Shown: positions 9,930 to 16,540 of the stretch, one piece after another
Layout: each line of letters starts with the position of its first letter
Numbering within the stretch: the stretch's first letter is position 1
Assembly (NCBI GenBank): GCA_035450685.1
Contig: DAOTNF010000013.1
Coordinates: 1-64,000, forward strand
Length of the DNA stretch: 64,000 nt
Reading direction: 5' to 3'
DNA from: Syntrophosphaera sp035450685
Lineage (GTDB): Bacteria; Cloacimonadota; Cloacimonadia; Cloacimonadales; Cloacimonadaceae
Notes under the pieces: generated by a model
What the model was told of the DNA's origin: nothing
Databases searched by the model: none
Seen by the model: only the letters and a program-made list of their open reading frames with translations
Made by a program: the position numbers and the translations under genes

Positions 9930-10324
9930 AGGATATCTCCTTTTCCCATTTTTTATTTTGGGTTTTTCCAATTATTGACCTTAGTTTCGGGAGTCCTTAC
10001 CGATGGATATTGCGTCCAACCCGAGATAGGCACTTATCCCCTAAGTCGTTATGTAATCACTATATTTTTGGACTATCACTACTATGTTATACCAGTATAT
10101 TTTGACTCTAAAATCTAATGTCCACATTCTATAAATCTGTCAAGCATAATGTTTGGATAAGTTGGTTTAATTCTTTTTTTCCTGCCTTACCCTGTCCTGT
10201 TTTACGTATATATTCTCGCAGCAGCAAACGGCATGCCGTCCATTTCTTCGGTTCCAAGGAAACAAGGACGTTTACCCCAAAGCCAGTGGCTGCAAAGGAC
10301 GGGTCTCATCCGCCTGGTTAGGGG
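9930..10324. other. Intergenic region upstream of the giant secreted gene
   Basis: This is AT-rich relative to its neighbours and contains no gene. Reading minus, a TTGACA box at 10123-10118 and further AT-rich blocks (TATAAC near 10090) could belong to the promoter of the gene ending at 4101, but no pair with good spacing stands out. No dispersed repeat is present. Confidence 0.5.
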
Positions 10325-11038
10325 TCAGTCGTTTTCGAACGGTTCCACCAGGATGCGGCCGCAGCTTTCGCAAAAGTTTATCTTTTTGCGCAACTGCAGT
10401 TCGATGCGGATTTGGGGGCGGATCACGAAACCGCAGCCTCCGCAGGCGCCCTTGCGGCAATAGACCACCGCCAGGTTGCCTTTGTTTTTGATCATGTTGC
10501 CATAGAGTTTCACGATCTGCAGGGGCAGGGTGCGGGCCATGGTGTTGCGTTGGGCGCGCAGATCCTCGATCTGTCCTTCCAGCGAGTCGATCTGGCGGCG
10601 CAGATCGCCTTCCTGATCGCTTTTGGCTTTTTCCGCCTTATCCAGTTCCTGTTTGGCTTCGTTCACCCGCGCCGTGGCCTGGTTTTCGGCATCCATCATT
10701 TCCAGTTGCAGGCTTTCCTGTTCCGAAATCTTGTCCTTGAGATAGGCTATCTCGCTGTTGAGGGCCTTGTATTCTTTGTTGGTCTTGATTTCGGAGAGTT
10801 GGTTGCCGTATTTCTTGATCTGTTCCTGATGTTGTTTGATGTCGCCTTCCAGTGAGCGTTGTTTTTTTGCCAGTTCGGCGCGTTCAGTTTCGCAGGCAAG
10901 CAAATTCGCGGTTGCCTGGTCCACATGCTCGATGATCTCGTTAAGCTGCTGGGGCAGTTCCTGTTGCAGGACCCGCAGAGCACCGATGCGGTCATCCAGT
11001 TGCTGCATCTGAACCAGGGTGCGCAGTTGTTCTTCCAT
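10325..11038 (-). CDS. Coiled-coil / C4 zinc-ribbon protein
   Basis: A 237-residue protein. Most of the chain (about 5-185) is predicted coiled coil with heptads such as EQESLQLEMMDAENQATARV. The C-terminus holds a C4 zinc ribbon: CGGCGF followed about 20 residues later by CESCGRIL. This matches the zf-RING_7 / CT398-like family, widespread bacterial proteins of poorly known function often proposed to bind nucleic acid or assist secretion/flagellar factors. The start at 11038 is set by AGGAG 7 bases upstream. That ribosome site overlaps the nadC stop codon, so the gene is translated as the second cistron of a nadC operon. The longer frame starting at 11056 would overlap nadC and lacks a ribosome site. 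Confidence 0.85.
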   Translation of the reverse strand: MEEQLRTLVQMQQLDDRIGALRVLQQELPQQLNEIIEHVDQATANLLACETERAELAKKQRSLEGDIKQHQEQIKKYGNQLSEIKTNKEYKALNSEIAYLKDKISEQESLQLEMMDAENQATARVNEAKQELDKAEKAKSDQEGDLRRQIDSLEGQIEDLRAQRNTMARTLPLQIVKLYGNMIKNKGNLAVVYCRKGACGGCGFVIRPQIRIELQLRKKINFCESCGRILVEPFEND

Positions 11039-11042
11039 ATTT

Positions 11043-11867
11043 TTACTCCTTATCAAAAAGCAGGCTTATATCCAAAGATTTATATGAGTGGGTGAGGGCT
11101 CCGCTGGAGATATACTGCACTCCGGTGCGGGCGAGGGAGCGGATGTTGGCAGCGGTGACGCCTCCGGAGATTTCCAGCTCCACTTTGGAGCCGAATTTTT
11201 TCACGCAGTCTTTGATCTGGGCGAGCCCCATGTTGTCCAGCATGACGCGGTCAACGCCGGCTTTCACGGCTTCTTCCAGCTCTTCAAGGCTGGTGACTTC
11301 CACCTCGATCTTGTAGCTGGTATTGTGGCGTTTGACGCGTTTGACGGCCTCGGTGATGCCGCGGCAGGCACGGATGTGGTTTTCCTTGAGCATGACCATG
11401 TCGTAGAGGCCGAAGCGGTGGTTGAAGCCGCCGCCCACGCGCACGGCGTACTTTTCCAGCCCGCGCAGCAGGGGTGTGGTCTTGCGGGTGTCCAGCAGTT
11501 TAGCCTTGGTGCCTTTGAGGTGTTGGACATAAGAGTCGGTGAGGGTGGCGATGCCGCTCAGGCGTTGCAAAAAATTGAGCGCGGTGCGTTCGCCCTGCAG
11601 GATGCTGGCGGCTTTTCCTTCCAGGCGCATGATCTCGTTGCCGGGAACCACGCGGTCTCCGTCCTTGCGGTAGAGGGTGACCTTGAGGCCGCGGTCCACC
11701 TGCAGAAACACGGCTTTCGCCACTTCCACCCCAGCCAGTACGCCTTCCGCTTTGGCGATCATGTAGGCGTGGGTGTTGAGGGGCTCCAGTTCCAGGTATT
11801 GGGTGCTGATGTCGCCGCTGCCGATATCCTCGGCCAGGGCAAGTTTTATGATTTTGTCCAGATCCAT
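11043..11867 (-). CDS. nadC: Nicotinate-nucleotide pyrophosphorylase (quinolinate phosphoribosyltransferase)
   Basis: 274 residues, the usual length for NadC. The enzyme joins quinolinate to PRPP with decarboxylation, giving nicotinate mononucleotide in de novo NAD synthesis. Family signatures are clear: ALAEDIGSGDIST near the N-terminus, ERTALNFLQRLSGIAT, LLDTRKTTPLLRGLEKYAV, GGGFNHRFGLYDMVMLKENH, EVEVTSLEELEEA and VMLDNM, ending in the barrel motif EISGGVTAANI. The start at 11867 is chosen for GGAGG 5 bases upstream; an upstream ATG at 11909 lies inside a terminator loop. It is the first gene of an operon with the zinc-ribbon gene. nadA and nadB are not in the window. Its leader carries a promoter, an intrinsic terminator and a short overlapping frame, which suggests attenuation. 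Confidence 0.95.
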   Translation of the reverse strand: MDLDKIIKLALAEDIGSGDISTQYLELEPLNTHAYMIAKAEGVLAGVEVAKAVFLQVDRGLKVTLYRKDGDRVVPGNEIMRLEGKAASILQGERTALNFLQRLSGIATLTDSYVQHLKGTKAKLLDTRKTTPLLRGLEKYAVRVGGGFNHRFGLYDMVMLKENHIRACRGITEAVKRVKRHNTSYKIEVEVTSLEELEEAVKAGVDRVMLDNMGLAQIKDCVKKFGSKVELEISGGVTAANIRSLARTGVQYISSGALTHSYKSLDISLLFDKE

Positions 11868-11868
11868 G

Positions 11869-11979
11869 CTATCCTCCGGGGTAAAAAAAAAGCATCTGCG
11901 GATGTGCAAATGCTTTTATTCTGTTCAGGGTATTATGTTTATCACTTATCTTCTTGCTTTGTAGACACATATAATTCAT
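11869..11979 (-). CDS. Possible 36-residue leader ORF upstream of nadC
   Basis: ATG at 11979 with AAGG/AAGGA close upstream. The frame begins MNYMCLQSKKISDK and ends with TAG one base before the nadC ATG (TAGCATG). It reads straight through the terminator hairpin at 11881-11915, so a ribosome translating it would melt that hairpin and would end at the nadC start. No homology is recognised. It may be chance; the arrangement is the only support. Confidence 0.3.
   Translation of the reverse strand: MNYMCLQSKKISDKHNTLNRIKAFAHPQMLFFYPGG
11881..11915 (-). terminator. Intrinsic terminator / attenuator in the nadC leader
   Basis: On the minus strand the stem AAAAGCATTTGC / GCAGATGCTTTT (one G-U pair, loop ACATCC) is followed by a run of nine T, ending a few bases before the nadC ribosome site. 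No minus-strand gene lies upstream for it to terminate. That makes a regulatory attenuator more likely than a simple gene-end signal. Confidence 0.6.
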
Positions 11980-11995
11980 TCCTTACCTTATTGAA

Positions 11996-12024
11996 CAATT
12001 ATCTGGACAGCACATATTTGTCAA
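11996..12024 (-). promoter_or_regulatory. Probable sigma-70-type promoter of nadC
   Basis: A perfect TTGACA at 12024-12019 is followed, after 15 bases, by GATAAT (or ATAATT after 16). The predicted leader is about 120-130 bases and includes the hairpin and short frame described above. Confidence 0.55.
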
Positions 12025-12084
12025 TTGGAAATTTGGGTTTGGCGACCCGCGTTCTCTTTCATTTTTCCATGCCCTTTTGGGCAT

Positions 12085-12225
12085 AGCACCTATATTATTA
12101 TGGGGGGATGTGCCTCATTTGCATCCCACTCTCCGGCGTGGGTCATCCTGGGGTCAACCTTATAATTTATAAGGATGACCTAAGGATGATGGTCTAAGAG
12201 ACTGTCGCAGCGAAGGATGGCAAAG
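12085..12225 (+). repeat. R1 palindrome/mini-ORF element, copy B
   Basis: The palindrome is at 12147-12185 (CCTGGGGTCAACC...GGATGACCTAAGG). The left end is well kept (GCACCTATATTATTATGGGG, CTCATTTGCATCCC). The right end has diverged after GCAGCGAAGGATGG, so the ribosome-site/ATG part is lost. Confidence 0.75.
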
Positions 12226-12390
12226 TTGCGGCTCACGCACGCGCCTCATATACTCATCGCCCGTTGATGACTAATTGAACGCTGACCGATTGCCGGGCTG
12301 TCTATCGCCCGGACATCAATAGGTTGACGATGGGACATCAAGCTATGAGGTAGTTTCGCCTGCCTTATCACGCATGGCCATCCTTTTTTA

Positions 12391-12450
12391 AAAGACTGGA
12401 TCCCGGGTCAGCCACCTCAGAGGGGCCCCGTCTGCCCGGGATGACGCGGT
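12391..12450 (+). repeat. R3 hairpin
   Basis: Arms ATCCCGGG / CCCGGGAT with the inner segment CCTCAGAGGGGCCCCGTCTG. Confidence 0.75.
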
Positions 12451-12530
12451 TTTATGGCAAGTTGGTGTATGTTTCGGGTCTGGCTGGATGTTTCTAAAAG
12501 ACTGGATCCCGGTTCACGCGGATAATTTTA

Positions 12531-12619
12531 GGGCTGCCGAAGTCTGTTCGGCAGAGGCAACGTAGTTGCCTGTTAGGAAGAGACCTCCGGTCTCTGTGGC
12601 AAACGGACTTTGCCACCCC
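12531..12619 (+). repeat. R2 89-bp four-hairpin repeat
   Basis: All four stems are intact. Loops read GTCTG, GTA, TCC and CGGAC. It sits between a half R3 (12496-12520) and a full R3 (12624-12680), as though inserted beside or into an R3 copy. Confidence 0.85.
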
Positions 12620-12623
12620 TGGG

Positions 12624-12680
12624 AACTGGATCCCGGGTCAGCCACCCCAGAGGGGCCCCGTCTGCCCGGGATGACACAGT
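12624..12680 (+). repeat. R3 hairpin
   Basis: Nearly identical to the copy at 12391-12450, including the inner CCCCAGAGGGGCCCC. Confidence 0.75.
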
Positions 12681-12726
12681 TTTATGGCATGTTGGTGTAT
12701 GTTTCGGGTCTGGCTGGATGTTTCTA

Positions 12727-12787
12727 AAAGACTGGATCACGGGTCAAGCCACCCCAGAGGGGCCCCGTCTGCCCGGGATGACACAGT
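12727..12787 (+). repeat. R3 hairpin
   Basis: The left arm is ATCACGGG and the right arm CCCGGGAT, so one pair of the stem is mismatched. It looks like a hybrid of the two R3 stem types. Confidence 0.7.
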
Positions 12788-12951
12788 ATATAGCCTGGTG
12801 GACTTGTTATGGGGGAACCTTTCCACCTTCAAATATCCTGCTGATCCTGTCGATCCTGTTATCCGCGTTCTATTATCCTTTCCACCTTTCCACTAATTTT
12901 CACCAGATCGGATTTTGTTGACGAAAAGCGGGGCTACCGCAGCTTGGTCTC

Positions 12952-13986
12952 ATGATGAAGAATTACAGTATCCTACTCATTCTGTCCCTGCTGGCGTTGG
13001 GCACGAACGCCTTTGCCGCAGCGGTTGGTAACGTTTACCCCCTTCCCAATGGATATCAGACTTGGGAAAGTTTGCAAAAAGAGATGCAGGCGCTTTCCAG
13101 CAAGCACCCTGATCTGGTGACCCTGCGGGTGATCGGCTTCAGCGGCACGGAAAAGCTGCCCATCCACGCCCTCTGCATCGGCACGCCGGACGCCCGGCGC
13201 AAAGTCCTGATCATCGGGCAGCACCACGGGAGCGAGGTTTTGGGTGTGGAAACCGCCCTGGCATGGGCAAGAGAACTGGCGGTGAATTACAAGCACTCGG
13301 GCAAGATCAAGAAGATCCTGGCGGAGTTCGAGTTCACCATCATCCCCACCCTCAATCCGGAAGGCTACCGGGTGGTGACCAGCGGGCAATATCAGTTCAA
13401 ACGCAAGAACAATCAGGAAACAGACGGCAGGACAGGTCTGGACTGGCGGACGGACGGGGTTGACCTCAACCGCAACTATCCGGTGTTTTGGGAGCAGGGC
13501 GCGGTGGTGCCGGGCTCGCACGAGAATTTCAAAGGCAGCGCGCCGATGTCCGAAGCAGAGGTGAAGGCGAGCGTGTTATTGGCCCAGGAAAACAATTTTG
13601 AACTGGCGATCTTCTTCCACAGTTCCGCCACCGGAGCCTATTCCGAAAAGATATTTTTGCCCGCCATCGACAGCTCCGTCCCCAGCCAGAAAGAGCGTTA
13701 CGACTCGCTGCTGCGCTTTGCCCAGGCCTATGCCAAAAGGACGCGCAAGGCCTTTGGCGGCGGGCACTATGAGGTTGCCACGGGGCCCAGTTCAAGGGAA
13801 GGCAACGCGCGCAACTACTTTTTCCACATCCACTACACGGGCGCGTTTCTGGTGGAGATCGGCGGCATCAACCCGGACGGAATCTCGGTGATCCATCCTC
13901 CGGACAAGATGCGCAAATCTATCACGGGAATGCACGTGAAGGCGCTGCGCAACCAGTTTTACCGCTTCAGCCGCGGCAAGCTGTAA
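12952..13986 (+). CDS. Secreted M14-family zinc carboxypeptidase
   Basis: A 344-residue exported metallopeptidase that should trim C-terminal residues from peptides (or act on cell-wall peptides) outside the cytoplasm. A signal peptide covers residues 1-23. The zinc site is HxxE (H92, E95, in QHHGSE) plus H223 (IFFHSS). Substrate carboxylate-binding N173-R174 is in VDLNRNYP, and the catalytic Glu is E302 in LVEIGG. All the key M14 residues are therefore present. Unlike its secreted neighbours it has no FlgD-like sorting tail, so it is probably periplasmic or freely secreted. ATG codons occur at 12952 and 12955 and neither has a clear ribosome site. It converges on the transglutaminase-like gene, 7 bases away. 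Confidence 0.9.
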   Translation: MMKNYSILLILSLLALGTNAFAAAVGNVYPLPNGYQTWESLQKEMQALSSKHPDLVTLRVIGFSGTEKLPIHALCIGTPDARRKVLIIGQHHGSEVLGVETALAWARELAVNYKHSGKIKKILAEFEFTIIPTLNPEGYRVVTSGQYQFKRKNNQETDGRTGLDWRTDGVDLNRNYPVFWEQGAVVPGSHENFKGSAPMSEAEVKASVLLAQENNFELAIFFHSSATGAYSEKIFLPAIDSSVPSQKERYDSLLRFAQAYAKRTRKAFGGGHYEVATGPSSREGNARNYFFHIHYTGAFLVEIGGINPDGISVIHPPDKMRKSITGMHVKALRNQFYRFSRGKL

Positions 13987-13993
13987 AGACCGT

Positions 13994-16498
13994 TTAGCGG
14001 GGCAGCTTTTCCCAGATGCCCTGATGGTATTGCCAAACGCCGTCCTTGCGCAGCAGGGTCAGGCTGCGCACGGAATTGATCTGATCTGCCGCCACCAGGG
14101 CCTGCCAGGCGGGGCTGACCCGGTAATTGGCGGGTGCGGCGGCAGCTTCCTCATAGCCCAGCCAGAGGAATTCCACTCCCTCCGCGTTCAGCTTCTCCGC
14201 CAGGCGCAGGCTGTTTTCGCGGTCAAAGTTGCCGATCAGCAGGCAGTCACAATCTCCCGCTTCAGCCAGTAGTGGGCGCAATTCGGAGTCTTCCGGCAGT
14301 TCTTCCCATTTGCGGGGAAACTCGCGCAGCACCAGGTCAAGGCTAAGCTCGCCCTCCACTGTGAGATGCTGCAACTGGTAAGCTGTCCTGGCGTCGGAGA
14401 CGCGGTAGCCCGCCTGAAGATAGTACTCTCCCCGGGGCAGGTTTGCCGTGGCGGTTCCGCCTCCAGTGGCGGTGAATTTGTGGTTGAGCGGGTAGAGCAG
14501 CCCGTTCTGCCAGCGCGCCAGGGAAAGGTTTTGGGGGTCGATGTCCAGAGGGGCGCCCTGTTCATCCAGAGTGCGCACCCGCAGGGTGAAGCTGGAGGCG
14601 GAATCCTTTGTCCCGCCGTCCTCAAATTCGCAGAGCCGGAGGTTGTAATAGCGCCACTGGTCGTTCACCAGCACATAGATCAGGTCGGGGATGCGGGTGA
14701 ATTCGGCGGGGATGCCGTTGGCGCGCGCCAGGCTGACAGCCAGGATGCAGTATTGGTAGTTGCTCAGGTATTTGCCGCGGTGCGCCTCTTCCAGGGGCAG
14801 GAGGCCGCGCAGGGCTTTGGCGGGATCGATCCGGTGCTTTTTCTTCAGCCAGCGCATGGCGTTGTGCAGCCGCTCCAGATCGTTTTTCCCCGCTTTGACA
14901 AAGGAAGCGGGATAGAGGCTGGGGCTGGATGGCTTGCCAAAGGGGCGGGGCAGCTCTTCATAAAAAACTGAGGGCGAGAGCAGCGAAGACTGTTCTTCCG
15001 GATTAAGCTGCCCGGCATCGAAGCGCTGGAAGTTCTGATAGAGCGCCGCGAACTGCGCCGCGTCTGCCTGCCAGAGGAACTTGGGGTCGCCCTCCAGCAG
15101 ATGGTTCAAAAAGTCCGGGACGGGCTGGGGCTGCGTCTTCAGAAAGCTTTCCCAGGCGGCATGGTTGCCGCGGCAGGCGCTCAGCACCTTGCCCTGCAGG
15201 GTGTCCGCGCAGGCGGCTCCCCGCTCGGAGAAGGAGCGATCCTGCCCGTCCCACAAAGCTTTGGCTTCCTTCACGCCCAGATCCCACTCCGGGGGAGCCT
15301 GTTTCCAGGTGAAGGGGTTGGAGGGATACTCCAAAAAGATATCCTGGCGGGGCAGGGGGCCTTCGTTCAAAACCAGATCGACATCAAGCTCGTTTTGCTC
15401 GGTGGAGGGGACAGGAACCAGTGCCTGCCGTCCATCCAGACTGGCGCAGAGATAGAAGGCTCCGCGTCCGGTGCTGAGCGTGAAAGAGCCGTCCTCCGCG
15501 GTGGCAAACTCCGCCAGCACGCGCAGGGAATACCAGTTGTAAACCATCACGCGCACCGGCACCTTGCCCAGGGGATTGCCCTGCGCGTCCAGGGTTCTGA
15601 TCCTGATGGTGCGGGTGCGTTCCCCGGCATAGTTGCGCACCGAGTTGATAACGCAGTCATAGCGGCCGCGGCTCAGAACTTCGTCCTGCTCTGAAGGAAG
15701 GGAGCCATCGGCGAGGATCAGCACCGTCTTGTCGATCATGCCGCTAAACCAGGTCTGATCGGGATAGTAGGCGGCATCCATGTCTCCCGTGTAGTGCCAT
15801 GCGTTGTCCAGCCACACCTCCGCCCAGGCGTGGTTGTTGTCCGTATGTGCCCACCAGGGGGTGCTGGCAGGGCGGGAAGGCAGGCCAACGGTGCGGGCAG
15901 CCGCCACGAAGAGGATTTGCATTTCCTCGCAGCGTCCCAGGATGCTCCTGCGGGTGATGTCCAGGGGCGACTGGTCGCGCCCGGAGGTCTGTTGAAACTT
16001 GAGTTTGCTCACGCACCATTGGGAGACCTTGCGGTAGAGCTCGAGCTCATCGGCACAGTCGCGCATGATCTGGCGCAGGCCGTCATCCAGCAGCGCGGCA
16101 CGGTAGGCCTCGATGCGTTCATCGGATACAGTTTGATCCGCCACATAGGAAAGAAAGAATTCCGGGCTGTGTTCGCAGCCCCGCTCGGCAAGCAGTTTGA
16201 CTATCTGCCGGTAGTTGCTTTCCACATCCGCGGGAGCGGCGCATTGCAGGTTTGCGTCCGATTCATAGGCCAGCAGATAGGCCATCACCACATCCGGGTA
16301 CCGGTTCAGCAGGCGGAGGTAGGCTTTGCCCTGTCCGTTCCACAGGCGTTTCAGGTTCTCTTTGGCAAGGCTGTGCAGTTCCTTGTACAGGGATGGATTG
16401 CCGGCTTTGGTGAAGGCGGCGGGAAGTCCGGCGGCGCTGAGGCTCAGGACGGCAAAGATCAAGGCGAAGAGCAGGAAGATTCGTTTGCAACAAGACAT
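13994..16498 (-). CDS. Secreted transglutaminase-like protein with duplicated halves
   Basis: 834 residues with a signal peptide (ends near SAAGLPA). The N-terminal half has a transglutaminase/cysteine-protease core: C190 in GRCEEMQ, H223 in NNHAWAEVW and D239 in YTGDMD. A carboxypeptidase-regulatory/Ig-like module follows (about 305-390). The second half repeats the plan. It has a transglutaminase-like fold near 595-660 (NYQYCILAVSLARANGIPAE, then YVLVNDQWRYYN) that keeps the Cys but lacks the His, so it looks inactive, and then another Ig-like module. No sorting tail is seen. The start at 16498 is preferred (AGGTG 4-5 bases upstream and signal peptide at once); 16513 is an alternative. It is the last gene of the run from 21802, 42 bases after the C25 peptidase gene. 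Confidence 0.82.
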   Translation of the reverse strand: MSCCKRIFLLFALIFAVLSLSAAGLPAAFTKAGNPSLYKELHSLAKENLKRLWNGQGKAYLRLLNRYPDVVMAYLLAYESDANLQCAAPADVESNYRQIVKLLAERGCEHSPEFFLSYVADQTVSDERIEAYRAALLDDGLRQIMRDCADELELYRKVSQWCVSKLKFQQTSGRDQSPLDITRRSILGRCEEMQILFVAAARTVGLPSRPASTPWWAHTDNNHAWAEVWLDNAWHYTGDMDAAYYPDQTWFSGMIDKTVLILADGSLPSEQDEVLSRGRYDCVINSVRNYAGERTRTIRIRTLDAQGNPLGKVPVRVMVYNWYSLRVLAEFATAEDGSFTLSTGRGAFYLCASLDGRQALVPVPSTEQNELDVDLVLNEGPLPRQDIFLEYPSNPFTWKQAPPEWDLGVKEAKALWDGQDRSFSERGAACADTLQGKVLSACRGNHAAWESFLKTQPQPVPDFLNHLLEGDPKFLWQADAAQFAALYQNFQRFDAGQLNPEEQSSLLSPSVFYEELPRPFGKPSSPSLYPASFVKAGKNDLERLHNAMRWLKKKHRIDPAKALRGLLPLEEAHRGKYLSNYQYCILAVSLARANGIPAEFTRIPDLIYVLVNDQWRYYNLRLCEFEDGGTKDSASSFTLRVRTLDEQGAPLDIDPQNLSLARWQNGLLYPLNHKFTATGGGTATANLPRGEYYLQAGYRVSDARTAYQLQHLTVEGELSLDLVLREFPRKWEELPEDSELRPLLAEAGDCDCLLIGNFDRENSLRLAEKLNAEGVEFLWLGYEEAAAAPANYRVSPAWQALVAADQINSVRSLTLLRKDGVWQYHQGIWEKLPR

Positions 16499-16540
16499 AT
16501 CGCACCTATCCATAATATTATTGGGGAGTCGCGGGGCAGG

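Larger units (their letters stand above)
12020..12951. other. Repeat-filled intergenic region
   Basis: About 900 bases with no gene. It holds R1 copy B, four R3 hairpins or part-copies, one R2 copy and a purine/pyrimidine tract (12825-12900). The frames 12610-12921 and 12684-12896 are translations of these repeats. Confidence 0.8.

Noticed and set aside
11868..11909. Longer NadC start at the upstream ATG (11909)
   Set aside because: That ATG lies in the terminator loop and lacks a ribosome site; the family N-terminus begins at 11867.
12610..12921. Plus-strand frame of 103 residues in the nadC-carboxypeptidase gap
   Set aside because: It is read entirely from R2 and R3 repeats and a pyrimidine tract.
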